A stretch of 64,000 nucleotides of DNA from Palaemon carinicauda. Taxonomy: Eukaryota; Arthropoda; Malacostraca; Decapoda; Palaemonidae. The translations under genes were made by a program, and so were the position numbers. A model generated the notes under the pieces. That model made no database searches, was not told the DNA's origin, and saw only the letters and a list, made by a program, of their open reading frames with translations. Positions 41,630-53,984 of the stretch are shown one piece after another. The stretch's first letter is position 1. Each line of letters opens with the position of its first letter. Where the stretch lies: contig NC_090759.1 in the NCBI RefSeq assembly GCF_036898095.1, positions 19,292,777-19,356,776 on the forward strand, written 5' to 3'.

Positions 41630-42204
41630 GTAAACAGAGAATTAAGGGTCACATCCATAACACAGGGATGACCATATCTATGTCCTAAATCCTTTTGTAC
41701 CAAATTCTTATAATTCAAAATAAACATAAAGACTAAAACCAACGATTTTAGCTCTGCTTAAAAAAATAGGATGAATATTTTATCATAGTCTAAAATTATA
41801 CTTCATATGTTAAAAGTAAATATTGTGTATCGTGAAATTACCCCTAATCACTCGAAAATGTTACAGCAAAATTCGCAGTAAAACACAAGTGGATTAGACA
41901 AGGTAATACTGAGCAAATAATGAATGGATGCACCGAGCCTTCATATTGATGGTGTGCAACCAACCTATCTGCCCTTGTAAGTACAGATGGTTATTACTAT
42001 TCTACAGAAATCATGGGACATTTAGCGACCTCTAACTGCAGTGGGTTACTCAGTCTCACCCTTCAAGCGTTTCCACAACTTTTGGTGGCACAACCTCCAT
42101 TGGCGACAAGATCAAAGGCAGATAAAAAGTGTCCCCATTGTAACCTCTGCTGGAGCAGATTTGGAATTATTTCCTATCTACCTAATGTGTCCACAACTGT
42201 TTGA
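41630..42204. other. Intronic DNA without a recognised gene
   Basis: AT-rich; no exon with matching splice sites and Ig motifs found. Short ORFs near 42013-42204 have no domain. Confidence 0.45.
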
Positions 42205-42690
42205 AGGTTTAAAGGTCACTCATGAATGGCAGAGGCAAAGGGTAGTGACAATGCCCCAGACTGACCATAGATTTTATTTCATTTTAATGTCGCTACTGTT
42301 CTTGAAACATTGTACTTTAATGGTTTATGACATCTCTTGTAGTGTTTATTTCCTTTCCTCACTGGCCTATTTTTCCTGTTGTTACAGCATCCTCCTTTTC
42401 CAACTAGGGTTGTAGCTTAGCTAGTAAAAATAATAATAATAATGGAAATGATCTGCGCTCAAGCCTCCTCCATCAAAGGTAGGACCAGGGAGGGACAGAC
42501 AATGGCTGCTGATGACTCAGAAGGTAGACCTATAGGCTCCCCCAAACCCCCCATCCTTAGCACACAAGGATGGTGAGGTTGTAGACACTAAAAGAAACTA
42601 TCAAGGTTGATCTCGTCTCGAATCCCAGATCAGAAGATAGCCAGGCAGGGACGTTCCCGTCTATATACTGTAGTCTTTTTCCAAAAGACC
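42205..42690 (-). mobile_element. tRNA-derived SINE, copy 1, split by a LINE 3' end
   Basis: Matches copy 2 in two pieces (42205-42270 and 42445-42690). The reverse complement has a weak B box (GGATTCGAGAC at about 42625). Between the pieces sits the 3' end of the CR1-like LINE (plus strand, TTTTCCAACTAGGGTTGTAGC plus AAT tail). Confidence 0.65.
42271..42444 (+). mobile_element. 3' end of CR1-like LINE, nested in SINE copy 1
   Basis: CTCACTGGCCTATTTTTCCTG through TTGTAGCTTAGCTAG and (AAT)n matches the 3' UTR at 5560-5660. Confidence 0.8.
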
Positions 42691-42904
42691 GAGAATCTAC
42701 TTCATAGACAGGGAAGATTATGAAGATTATGGGTTGGAACAAAGCCCACAGTCTCTCAAAAACTTCCATTTGGCAAAATCCACAAAATTTAACTTCAACA
42801 TCAAAAATATTAAGCTATTAGCTAAGAATACCAGAAAACAAAAACTAAATGAAAAATAAGCAATTGTTGCACTAAATTCACTTTAAGACCATAACAAGAA
42901 AAAT

Positions 42905-43240
42905 GTACTTTTAAGGTCGCTCAAGAATGGCAGAGGCAAGGGACACTGACATTGCCCTATCGAGCAGGACAATGCCCTAGACTGGACACTGACCAAGTAT
43001 GCATATGATTGGTGCCTGAGCCCCCTCTCCACCTAAACTAGGATCAAGGAGGGCCAGGCAATGGCTGCTGATGACTCAGAAGATAGACTTATAGGCTCCC
43101 CTAAACCCCCTATTCTTAGCTCACAAAGATGGTAAGATTGCAGCGAGCAAATAAACTACGGAATTTGAGCGGGACTCGAACACCAGTTTGGAGTTAACCA
43201 GTCACGGACGTTACCAAATCGGCCACCACAACCCACAAAT
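42905..43240 (-). mobile_element. tRNA-derived SINE, copy 2
   Basis: The reverse complement begins GGTTGTGGTGGCCGATTTGG (A-box-like TGGCCGATTTGG) and carries a good B box, GGTGTTCGAGTCCC, about 50 bases on; the two boxes drive RNA polymerase III. Body words such as AATGGCTGCTGATGACTCAG are shared with copy 1. Confidence 0.7.
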
Positions 43241-43488
43241 TCAGTTGTGGTTAAAAGACACTTTACATTACTCTTACTAATACTTAACTATTCCCAACTA
43301 TTCCCTACCATGAATAGGTAACTGTCCTCACTATTCATTCACTCATCTTCCCAAGAAAATGACATTCGAGGTAACTTCATTCTATCACTTGGTCGGAAAA
43401 AGATTTTTCTGATAGATAATCTATTTTGATGATTGCGTGATTGGCTATCATTATTCAAATATAGATAAAGGATGGCCATTTAACTTAC

Positions 43489-43583
43489 CTCTGTATGTTG
43501 CGGAATGTTTTTCTCTTCACAAGTGATACTCGCAGTGCCTCCAAAGCTAGCCGTGAAAGTATTGACTCGTTCATATCTAGGAC
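43489..43583 (-). CDS. Ig domain N-half exon (second domain)
   Basis: A 95-bp exon: acceptor TTTTTCATTCAG before 43583, donor GTAAGT after 43489. Phase 1 start, phase 0 end. It reads (G)PRYERVNTFTASFGG, then TASITCEEKNIPQHTE: strands A to B with the first Cys. The GGTASITC pattern is typical of Ig domains. It joins upstream to the exon at 53411-53201, which ends in phase 1, and downstream to 41226-41028. Confidence 0.85.
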
Positions 43584-43609
43584 CTGAATGAAAAAGGAGG
43601 GGAATGGAG

Positions 43610-43745
43610 TCAGGTTCTATCATAATGAAATAAATATAATGTCTTTAAATATAAGCATACATGTGTACATATACAACACCAAATGTAGCCGTTTCTAGAC
43701 CACTGCAGTGCAAAGGCCTCAGACATGTCTGGGGTTTGACCAGAT
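43610..43745 (-). pseudogene. LINE C-terminal scrap
   Basis: Minus strand reads DMSEAFALQWSRNGYIW, the same end as the plus-strand fragment at 41280-41625. Confidence 0.65.
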
Positions 43746-44012
43746 TTTATCGCCACGCTGGCTAGTGCGGACTGGTGTTGGTGGGAGATTTTTGTCTGAT
43801 TGCTTACAACCACCCAACAAAATATGGGTGACCCTGATTAGGGCAATACCCAGAAAGGATTGGTATGACTTTAGGTATGAGGGTGGATGGACTGTATCAA
43901 GGATGACCTTCGATCAAAGGAATTAACCAGTTATGAAGTGTGGAACAGAGGTAGATGGATAAAGCTGGTCAGAAACATCAACCCTATATGAAAATGGGAA
44001 AAGATGCAAAGA

Positions 44013-44015
<3 letters not shown>

Positions 44016-44095
<80 letters not shown>

Positions 44096-44132
44096 GGATG
44101 CCAAAGAACTTCAAATCATTGATTCATTATGC

Positions 44133-44213
<81 letters not shown>

Positions 44214-44238
44214 GATGCCAAAGAACTTCAAATCATAG
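44016..44238. repeat. Two (TA)n tracts separated by a duplicated 25-bp word
   Basis: (TA)n at 44016-44088 and 44138-44210. GGATGCCAAAGAACTTCAAA occurs after each, at about 44096 and 44214, so microsatellite and flank were duplicated together. Block B begins at the second copy. Confidence 0.85.
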
Positions 44239-44559
44239 TATACGCCGTTGAGCTTCGGAGAAGGCAGTAGAAGGTAAACGCCTTCAGCTGCCACATACTC
44301 CAAAGGGAAAAAGCATTCAGTGAATTAAGGGAGAACATATAGTCTTACCTTATATCAATTAGAATACATTTAATGAAAAAAAAAAGCAGAGCTATAGTAG
44401 TTTTAAAACGGTGATTATAATACAAATGATAATTTCAAGGCACAAGGTGCTGGCCTTCCACCTCATATAAGTGGATGCTTCACATCTGCTTTCTGTCAGA
44501 ATGCTATCCAAAGTAAACATTCGTCTCGTCAATAAACAAAAACTTATCTCACAGCTGCC

Positions 44560-44560
44560 A

Positions 44561-44614
<54 letters not shown>

Positions 44615-44780
44615 CATCATTAGCTAAGTTACAACTGTATTTTGAAAAGCAGGATGCTATAAACCCAAAGGCTTCAACATGGAAAATAGCCCAATGAGGA
44701 AAGGAAGTAAATAGATTATAAGAGAAGTAATGAACACTTGATATATTATATTTCAATAGCAGTAACAATATCAAAACAGA
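44560..44780 (-). mobile_element. 3' end of CR1-like LINE (block B)
   Basis: (TTA)n at 44562-44618, then the family 3' UTR reversed, as at 6160-6404. Confidence 0.75.
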
Positions 44781-45481
44781 TATGTCATACCATACATACA
44801 TATGCAAAGGCACTTCCCCCAATTTTGGGGGGTTGCCGACATCAAACAAATGAAACAAAAAAGGGGACCACTCCTCTCTATGTCCCTCCCAGCCTGACAA
44901 GGGACTCAACCGAGTTCGGCTGGTACTGCTAGGGTGCCACAGCCCATCCTCCCCCATTATCCACCACAGATGAAGCTTCATAACGCTGAATCCCCTACTG
45001 CTGTTGCTGCCTACGCGGTCATCTATGGCACTGGAGGAAGCAGCAGGGCCTACCGGAACTGCGTCATAATCGCTCGCCACTCATTCCTATTTCTAGCAAG
45101 CTCTCTTGCCTCTCTCACATCTATTCTCCTATCACCCACCTTTCTTCACTCCATCCATCCACCTAAACCTTGGCCTTCCTCTTGTACTTCTCCCATCAAC
45201 TCTTGCATTCATCACCTTTAGCAGACAGCCATTTTCCATTCTCTTAACATGGCCAAATCACCTCAACACATTCAAATCCACTCTACCTGCTAACTCATTT
45301 CTTACACCCATTCTCACCCTCACTTCGTTCCTAACCCTATCTACTCGAGATATACCAGCCATACTCCTTAGACACTTCATCTCAAACACATTCAATTTCT
45401 GTCTCTCCGTCACTTCATTCCCCACAACTCCGATCCATACATCACAGTTGGTACGATCACTGTCTTATATAAACTATTAAA
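44781..45481 (-). pseudogene. RTE-like LINE fragment nested in CR1-like LINE (block B)
   Basis: Counterpart of 6405-7089, with more indels, so the RT C-terminal frame is broken. Confidence 0.75.
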
Positions 45482-46486
45482 AGACTGTCAGCCTGTTCAA
45501 CATGAAAAAAATTTGCTAAAAGTTTGAATTTTTTTGAAGTTCTACTGATTCAACTACCCGATTAAGAAGATCATTCCACAACTTGGTCACAACTGAAATA
45601 AAACTTCTAGAATACTGAGTAGTATTGAGCCTCATGGTGGAGAACGCCTGACTATTAGAATTAATTGCAAACCCAGTACTACATACAGGATGGTACTGTC
45701 CGGGAAGATCTAAACACAAAAGATGGTCAGACTTATAAAAAAAAGTTTTATGCAACATGCATAATGAACTAATTGAACGACGGTGCCAGAGATTAATATC
45801 AAGAATCAGCAATAAGAAATTTAATAAACCGTAAGTTCCTGTCCAACAAATTAAGATGACAATCGGCAGCTGAAGACCAGACATGAGAACAACACTCGAA
45901 ACAAGGTAGACTGAAAGAATTAAAACATTTCTTCAGCATAGATTGATCACCGAGATTCTTATAAGACTTTCTCAATAAAACAATTTTTTGTGTAATTAAA
46001 GGAAAGAAGACATAGGCCTAATGTATTTTTCAAATGTAAATTTACTATCAGGAATCACACCTAAAATTTGAAAAGAGTCACACAGAGTTAAAGAAACATT
46101 ATCAATGCTAAGATCCGGATGTTGAGGAACCACTGTCCTTGACCTAATTACAAGCATACTTGAGTTTTGTTAGGATTCAACTTCATGCCCCATGATATGC
46201 ACGATGCACTAATTTTAGCTAGGTCTCTATCAAGGGATTCAGAAACCCCAATTATGCATTCAGGAGATAGAATTGATGCAAAGAGAGTAGCATCATCTGC
46301 ATATTATGTAACGAGCTTGTTTTCTAGGCCAAACTACCTGTCATGTGTATATAGTATGAAAAGTAATGGGCCAAAAACATTACCCTGTATTTGTAAGAGT
46401 GCGAAAATGTGTTTGTTGTGTTGTATTTATGATTTTGGGGCCATAAAGTCCTAAACCGGAACTCTGGAGGGCATTTAATTCCCATG
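45482..46486 (-). pseudogene. CR1-like LINE RT, decayed (block B), uninterrupted
   Basis: Counterpart of 7090-7703 plus 14138-14535 joined: LILDINLWHRRSISSLCML at about 45820, LPGQYHPVCSTG, and the damaged catalytic box near 46310. At about 46080-46091 it holds the single empty-site copy of ACACAGAGTTAA. Confidence 0.8.
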
Positions 46487-46536
46487 TGAAACAGGAAAAA
46501 AAAAACCCAGATTCAGTTATCATGCATTGAGCTAGT

Positions 46537-46680
46537 GCCAACAGCCTAAGACTAAAAGGAAGGAAAAGACATGAATTAAGAGGAAGTGCAGAATGTAAGC
46601 AATGTGGAGCAGAAACAGAGGACCTCGCCCATTTCATACTCTACTGTCCACACCTCAGCGACGAGAGAAAAAAATAAAGG
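46537..46680 (+). pseudogene. C-terminal zinc motif of a LINE ORF2 (block B)
   Basis: CKQCGAETEDLAHFILYCP and a stop after DERKK; counterpart of 15743-15888. Confidence 0.75.
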
Positions 46681-46751
46681 AATTACAGCAGCCATACGAA
46701 GGAAAAAAGATAATATCAAACGTTTTGTTTAATAAAGAGGGAATAAGAAAA

Positions 46752-47290
<539 letters not shown>

Positions 47291-47291
47291 A

Positions 47292-47512
<221 letters not shown>

Positions 47513-47777
47513 GTGTGTAAAGGCAAAGGCAAAGGCAAAGGCAAAGGCAAATTTTATTCTATCGACCCCTTCTGGAGTATGAGAATTACAAAATTACACA
47601 GATATATATATTTTACACAAAAACTACAAAAAGAAGAGACCAATAGATTACAACTATATTTATGTACACATATATTCAGTAAGTACATAATTAACGCATA
47701 AAAGGTATTCTGACAAGGGAAAGTACATACATTGAAAAATAATACCAGAATAATGAAAATCCTAGAAAGTATTAAAT

Positions 47778-49907
47778 CTAAAATAAAGACATTATAAGGT
47801 TAACAAACCTTGCAAGTCTTTTCAGTTCTCTAGCATTACTTGTATAGAGGAGCAGGCTGAATTTAAAAGTGGTAGGTCTTCTACAATAGTAGGGCTTTAG
47901 GTATCTCTCTCTTATTTCTCTAATCACAGGAACAACTAAAACATAATGGTATTCATCCCCAACTTCAATGCTGTTGCATAGTGTGCAAGAGTGCTGATTC
48001 TCTTGCCTAGAATATCTTTCAGTTGCTACAGGAAGTTTGTGGGTACCACATCTATATTTACTAAGGGCAATTCTTTCTGGAATATCTAAATTTATAATAT
48101 ACTTTTCTTGGCCAAATTCTCTCTTAAAAAGTTTATAATTACTACACAATATATTTCTTTCTACTTCTGCATACCACTGTTGTCTCTCTATATCTTTGAG
48201 TTTCATTTCTAGGCTATTTATTATCCACGTGTGATTGAAATTTTCTGGATGCTCCCATATATTTGACATACCACATGAATCAAGGATAGTTTTAATTTTA
48301 TGGATCCAACTAGACTTATACTCATTCGACTCGTATAGAATTCTAAGAAAACGATAAAAAACATTTGACAATTTAGACGCCTTTGATTTTATAATTCTCA
48401 ACCAAAATCCAATCATCCGTTTGCAAATAGATATTTCAATTTTGAATCTGCCAAGATCCCCATATACCATGCAGTTTGCTGTTCTCTTGTTCACACAGAG
48501 CTGATTTTTCATGAACTTCTTGTGAAATGCTTCAACATGATCTAGTTTGTGGTAACCCCATATTTCACAACCGTAAGTCAAAATTGGTACAACTAGAGCA
48601 TCGAATAGATCACAGTTGATATCAATGGGTAATTCAAGTTTTTTACATTTAATTAACATACTAAATAATGCTCTACGTGCTTGAATGACTTGTTTCTTAA
48701 TAGCTTTATCCATTTTACCATTATAATTGAACGTAGTACCAAGGTAAATATAATCATCTACAATTTCGATGCTCTCCTCACCATATTTAAAATTCGGGAC
48801 ATTTCTAACTTTTCCTCTAGAAAATACAACTACTTTAGTTTTTGAAACATTAATTTGAAGTTTCCAAGTATCACAATATTCTTTTACTTTGTTTAAGGCG
48901 TTTTGTAATTCCTTTGGGGATTCAGCCATTACAATAGTATCATCAGTATAAAGTAAAACATAAATACGCAAAAACATTTCTATATCAATACTACTTAATT
49001 TTTCATTTATTTCCCTTGAACACATATCCATCCCATTATAACCCCCGCTAAGAAAAGACTCGAAATCATTTAGGTAGATGGCAAATAGTAATGGGGAAAG
49101 ATTCTCACCTTGTCTTACACCTATGTTACATTCGAAAAAGTTAGAAATTTTGTGATTCTGCTTTACACATGATTTTGCATTATTATACATATTATATATG
49201 ACAGCCATAACATTACCATTAATGCCATGTGAGATTACTTTTCCCCACAAGGACGACCTGTCAACCAAATCGAATGCTTTTCTGTAATCAACGAACAAAC
49301 AGTATATTCTCTTTTTTCGATGGAGATAGAAATTAACAAGTGAATGCAATACAAAAATATGATCTAGAGTACTATATCCCTCCCTGAAACCAGCCTGCTC
49401 CTCACCAAGTTGATCAGTGCTGTCAATATAATCAGTTAACCTTTTATTGATACAAGCGGTAAAAAGCTTCGCTACACAGCTCAGTAGTGTAATACCCCTA
49501 TAGTTATCTGGGTCGTCAGGGGATCCTTTTTTCTTAAATATGGGTTTTATTATCCCTATACACCAATAATATGGAACAACTGAGGAGATCAACACAATGT
49601 TAAAAATTTTGCATATAACATTTAGCATATCATGAGGGCAATTTTTAAGGAACTCATTTATGATATTATCAATACCACATGCTTTTCTACTCTTAAGTTT
49701 TCTTATTTGAATTTGTATCTCATCTACTGTAAAAACTCTATTTAATTCTTCGTTAACTAACTGGTTAATAATGCTTGGGTCAAAATTATCAGGGTGTTCA
49801 CTATCATCAGGTTCAACATTACCTCGACTGAGTTTAGCAAAATAATCTCGAAATGTTTTAAGTGTAATTTTACAAATCAGCTCACTCTTATCAGTATTCT
49901 TTAACAA
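47778..49907 (-). CDS. LINE reverse transcriptase, 709-codon open part
   Basis: RT domain at about residues 50-390: SRKACGIDNIINEFLK, IIKPIFKKKG, NYRGITLLSCVAKLF, GFREGYSTLDHIFVL, LFVDYRKAFDLVDR (about 204-217), GVRQGENLSPLLFAIYLND and the catalytic box YTDD (320-323). The thumb region has YIYLGTTFNYNGK, VVPILTYGCEIWG and KRTANCMVYGDLGR. The C-terminus has a CTLC...H motif, but the last Cys is Val (HYVLVVP), which may weaken zinc binding. No RNase H. The upstream endonuclease lies in other frames (49891-51337). The clade is RTE/CR1-like, not fixed. The open palm implies a fairly recent insertion. Confidence 0.88.
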   Translation of the reverse strand: MLKNTDKSELICKITLKTFRDYFAKLSRGNVEPDDSEHPDNFDPSIINQLVNEELNRVFTVDEIQIQIRKLKSRKACGIDNIINEFLKNCPHDMLNVICKIFNIVLISSVVPYYWCIGIIKPIFKKKGSPDDPDNYRGITLLSCVAKLFTACINKRLTDYIDSTDQLGEEQAGFREGYSTLDHIFVLHSLVNFYLHRKKRIYCLFVDYRKAFDLVDRSSLWGKVISHGINGNVMAVIYNMYNNAKSCVKQNHKISNFFECNIGVRQGENLSPLLFAIYLNDFESFLSGGYNGMDMCSREINEKLSSIDIEMFLRIYVLLYTDDTIVMAESPKELQNALNKVKEYCDTWKLQINVSKTKVVVFSRGKVRNVPNFKYGEESIEIVDDYIYLGTTFNYNGKMDKAIKKQVIQARRALFSMLIKCKKLELPIDINCDLFDALVVPILTYGCEIWGYHKLDHVEAFHKKFMKNQLCVNKRTANCMVYGDLGRFKIEISICKRMIGFWLRIIKSKASKLSNVFYRFLRILYESNEYKSSWIHKIKTILDSCGMSNIWEHPENFNHTWIINSLEMKLKDIERQQWYAEVERNILCSNYKLFKREFGQEKYIINLDIPERIALSKYRCGTHKLPVATERYSRQENQHSCTLCNSIEVGDEYHYVLVVPVIREIRERYLKPYYCRRPTTFKFSLLLYTSNARELKRLARFVNLIMSLF

Positions 49908-51337
49908 ATCCTAATAATCTCAGATTTCTAACATTTCTATGAAATTTTTTTCTGAAAGATTTCTTAGCTTTATTAATTATTCTCTTATATGTTTTAGCTC
50001 TAGCTTTCAGTTCGTTTCCAGCTTCATTTGTTTTGATTTTCTTAAGCCTGTTTTTTACTTTCATATATTCAGTTCTTTTACTAGAACAGTCTTTGTCAAA
50101 CCATGGTTTGCTAACCTTTTTGCAATCCCCAGTTTTAGACTTATTTTGATAAACTTTTTTACAAATGCCAATGTGTTTAGCAGGGTCAATATATAATTTT
50201 CCTAAATCTTTTACAATATCATCCATAATATTCTGGGTTACATTCAAAGGGTTCAGTGAATCTAATTTCTGGTCTAATAAGTTAATATCTCTAGTACTGA
50301 ATGCTTCCATATACTCATTTTTTATGTCATTTTTCCATTTTGTTTTAAGTTCTTCATATTCAGAATTATTCATATCATAGGTTTCCTTACTATCTAAATC
50401 TAAATTTTCCTCCTCCTGTATTTCCGGTGGTCTCATATTACAAGTCTCTTCCAACCGTAATACCATAGAGAGGGCCGAGTGAGTATCGGACAGACACCTG
50501 TCATATTGCTCAACATTAAAATCCGTAATACTACTCATAAGTTTAGGAGAAACAATAAAATAGTCAATACAACTTTTACCATTAGCTGTGAAACAAGTGA
50601 AATCCCCCACGCCACAGTCCCTCCCCCAAACCTCCCGTTAACTACCTTAACGTCAAGCATTTTACACAGTTCAATTAAGTTACGACCATGGTTATTAGTA
50701 ATAACATCACTGTTATAGCGATCTGTGCTAAGACCAAGAGTTTCTAATTCCCTTTTGGAGCTAAACAGACATTCATCAATAAAATCATTTAAATCGATAT
50801 TTTGCAAAGGGTCGTCATCTATAAAGTCATTAAGTAAGCCTGTTCTTGAGTTAAAATCACCAGCTAATATAATTGGTAACTCATATTTTACATTCAAGTT
50901 CATAAGATCATCAGCAATAACATCAAAGATATTAGATGAACAATAAGGTGATCCCTCGTGTGGAATATACAAAGCACAAATAATAATATCATTCTGTGTT
51001 TCCCTACAATGAAATCTTACACATTATAAGGAATCAGACACTGTGTCTTCGATCAATGTTACACTATTTTCCCTATCTCTTCTAATTAACATACAGATTC
51101 CATGTATACCTCCATACGGAAGTGTAATATCATTTTTTTCTTAATAAAATGCGAGTACCCAGGAAACAAGTCATCGTCGATATAATGGCATTTAGTTTCA
51201 GATAAACAAATAAAATCAAAATCTTGTACAAATATCTCAAGTATACCAAATTTGGCTTTACTGTGTAGTCCATTAACATTCAAACTAGCTATCTTCAGCT
51301 CAGAAAATGACTTATATTTTGCATAGCTTTTATCCAA
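49891..51337 (-). pseudogene. Endonuclease part of the block B LINE, frameshifted
   Basis: Three pieces in different frames: LKIASLNVNGLHSKAKFG and CLSETK (51337-51086); PHEGSPY, LPIILAGDFNSRTG and NSDVITNNHGRNLIELC (50972-50535); CIDYFIVSP, DRCLSDTHSAL and a basic linker (50610-49891). These are the standard motifs of the LINE apurinic endonuclease, with the catalytic GDFN and the SDH triad (SDTHS here). Confidence 0.82.
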
Positions 51338-51517
51338 GTTATCTTTGTTGCTATCAATTCCATTTCCACTGTCCTGTCTCGTTTCCGTATCCGTTCCATT
51401 TATGAAGGGGTCGCACTTATCCTATGTAAACTGTAGAGTTAGGCCGTGACTGTTCATCTTATCTTCTTTCCATCCTATCTTATAAAGATCCTGCGTGTGA
51501 AAAATAGACATCTATAT

Positions 51518-51520
<3 letters not shown>

Positions 51521-51611
<91 letters not shown>

Positions 51612-51615
51612 TATA

Positions 51616-51683
<68 letters not shown>

Positions 51684-51686
51684 TAG
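51521..51686. repeat. (TA)n microsatellite
   Basis: About 165 bases; counterpart of 25384-25452, but longer. Confidence 0.95.
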
Positions 51687-51837
51687 CCAAGCCTTAGCAG
51701 AAGTACGTATCATATAGGACTTTCCACTTAGCTCTATATAGACAAAGAAGGGTGAATTTAATATGAAAAAAATGATTGTGGTTTCATATTTTAATATAGA
51801 ATTAAAGAGAGTTGGAGACAAAATTATTATAAACGCA

Positions 51838-51909
<72 letters not shown>
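51838..51909. repeat. (TA)n microsatellite
   Basis: Counterpart of 25604-25677. Confidence 0.95.
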
Positions 51910-51910
<1 letters not shown>

Positions 51911-52764
51911 ACTGAATATCTGCCTATTAGTGTCTTTGTGTACTTTTAACTGCCGAATCAGAAACAGTCCTCTAATCATAATGTTTTCAGAAAACTGGCC
52001 GCTGATCTGCTTCCTATGCTGATACAAACAGCTTATCACTTGCACACTGAACATCCTTCATAAACTTCACAACTCACCTCTGGCTTGCACATACTCCTGA
52101 ACGTCCTAATTACGCAGGACATTCATTTGCTATATATGTCGTTAGGTCTTACTCTCTACCAAATAGGCCTACTTCTGCATTATGCAGTTTTCAAGAATCT
52201 CTCGTCGTTCAGTCCTTCCACACGAACAAAATATCTTAAAATAATATGAGCCATCCCATGCATATATTCATCAATTTCCTATGCCTCTAGATTTTCACCT
52301 TCGGCTATAAAAGTAATCGTTCCACCATCCATTTTAACATTAGTTATCACATCTTTAAGGTTTCCATTTACACCGATAGTCTTATTCTTGGTATTCATTC
52401 ACTTTCATTCCTTCTATTGTAAATACTTTCAAACTCTCATTAGTGCCTGCAGTTTCTTTTCACTATAGGTAATTAGCATTGCAAACTTCAACCGTTCTTT
52501 ATTTCATTTATGAATAATTTCTTACATCATAACCGTCGATTCCCATCACTTCATCTTAGGTTAAATATATTAAACAATCATTGAGGTATAACACACACTA
52601 CTCTCAAACCTACTTTTACGCAAACTCATTTACTTTTCCAACTTCAAAGTACTTTGCTTCCCCTTCATAAGAAAATTATAGCTTTCAAACACTTATCTTG
52701 TATATCATAAAACCTTATCACCTAATACATTGTTTCTCAATTTATTCTATTACAAGATAAGCCA
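51910..52764. other. AT-rich sequence without a recognised gene (block B)
   Basis: Counterpart of 25678-26490, with about 50 extra bases near 52015-52060. Confidence 0.45.
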
Positions 52765-52975
52765 ATTTCTTGCCATCCGCGTCTTATCTATGGAGACTTC
52801 AATTTTTGGATGGATGACGCATCAAATCCTGACGCTTTGGCATTTAGTGAGTTACTAGAATCATATCGACTATTGAATAATGTCGACTGCACAACTACTT
52901 TAACTGGACATACGCTAGACTTAATTATAAGTGATGACATGAAACAGAGGTAGTGCAAAATTATTTCAAGGACTA
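52765..52975 (+). pseudogene. LINE endonuclease fragment (block B)
   Basis: GDFNFWMDDASNPDALAF through TLDLIISDD. The catalytic GDFN is intact here. Confidence 0.7.
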
Positions 52976-53027
52976 TGGTGTTTCTGATAAGTGTTTTTAT
53001 CAACACAAATGCTATATTAGTTAATAT

Positions 53028-53101
53028 TAAAAGAAGAAGAAGAAGAAGAAGAAGAAGAAGAAGAAGAAGAAGAAGAAGAAAAAGAAGAAGAAGAAGAAGA
53101 C
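53028..53101. repeat. (GAA)n tract
   Basis: Longer and purer than the block A copy. Confidence 0.9.
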
Positions 53102-53200
53102 GGCAGGGAAGATATTCTTAAAAATATTACCCTTATAAAAAGGTATAAACGACCAAAAAAAAAATAATAATTATTCAACTTGTTCAAAGTCAGTACCTAC

Positions 53201-53411
53201 CACGGACATACAAATGCGCAACTTGACTTATTGAGGTTCTATTGAAATATACAGTACACTGATATCTCCCCTGGTCATATCGAGTCACATTTGTGATTTG
53301 AAGGGTCCACTTCATGTTGTCATCGTGCACGACAGACAGTCTGGGATCGTCGGATTTCCTGGTCAAACCAATGCTTAGAAGTTTCCTTGGGTGTAAGCGA
53401 TACCATCCAAT
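53201..53411 (-). CDS. Ig domain C-half exon, block B copy
   Basis: Same 211-bp structure, splice sites and phases as 26913-27123. Reads IGWYRLHPRKLL, SDDPRLSVVHDD, WTLQITNVTRYDQGRYQC, TVYFNRTS and QVAHLYVRG. Seven residues differ from the block A copy (V/G, N/Y, N/D, K/Q, V/T, N/Y, G/R). In the gene it precedes the exon at 43583-43489. Its N-half partner should lie beyond position 64000. Confidence 0.85.
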
Positions 53412-53529
53412 CTGATTAAACCAAGAATTTATGAGGAAGCTTATTGATAAAAATAACGACACAATACATAAACACACAATGAATTTTGCACAATATAACT
53501 TTTTACACAACAAATGCAGTTGTTTCCAG

Positions 53530-53980
53530 TCCACTGCAGTACGAAATCCTCAGACCAGTGTTAATGTATGAATAGGAGACGTGGGATCTAAGACAAAAGG
53601 TGGACGCAAAGCTTGAGAGAACAGAGATGGGAATGCTGAGGTGGATTATGGGAACATCACTGCTTGAAAGATTGGAAAATGGTGGAATAAAAAGATGGCA
53701 GGCGTAGTAAAATTACAGAGGTGATGAGTGTCACGACTGAAATGGTGGGCACGTGTTGAGGATGGATGGTGGGGAGGGAGTGAGGAGGCCTTAGGAGGAT
53801 CCTGTTAAGGGGAGAAGATCGAGAGGAAGGCAAAGAATTTAGATGGCGAGATAAGGTGAAGGATGATGTGGAGGAAAGAGGTTTGGTGGAAGAGGTTGCC
53901 TTTGATAGAAGACATTAGAGAGGGCACATCTGACAACCCACCTCTTAATGTAGGGTTAATAGTATCAAAGAAGAAGACTA
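53530..53980 (+). pseudogene. RTE-like LINE C-terminal fragment (block B)
   Basis: Counterpart of 27235-27700, with an in-frame stop replacing the Ser of YESET. Confidence 0.75.
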
Positions 53981-53984
53981 GTCA

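Larger units (their letters stand above)
47517..51490 (-). mobile_element. LINE with (TTTGCC)n tail, near full length, block B only
   Basis: About 3.97 kb, absent from the homologous (TG)n site in block A (25326-25353). On the minus strand a 5' part of about 150 bases leads into endonuclease and RT frames and ends in five TTTGCC units (47517-47550). Flanks GTGTGT (left) and GCGTGTG (right) may be a short target-site duplication, hard to prove in a TG repeat. Confidence 0.85.
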
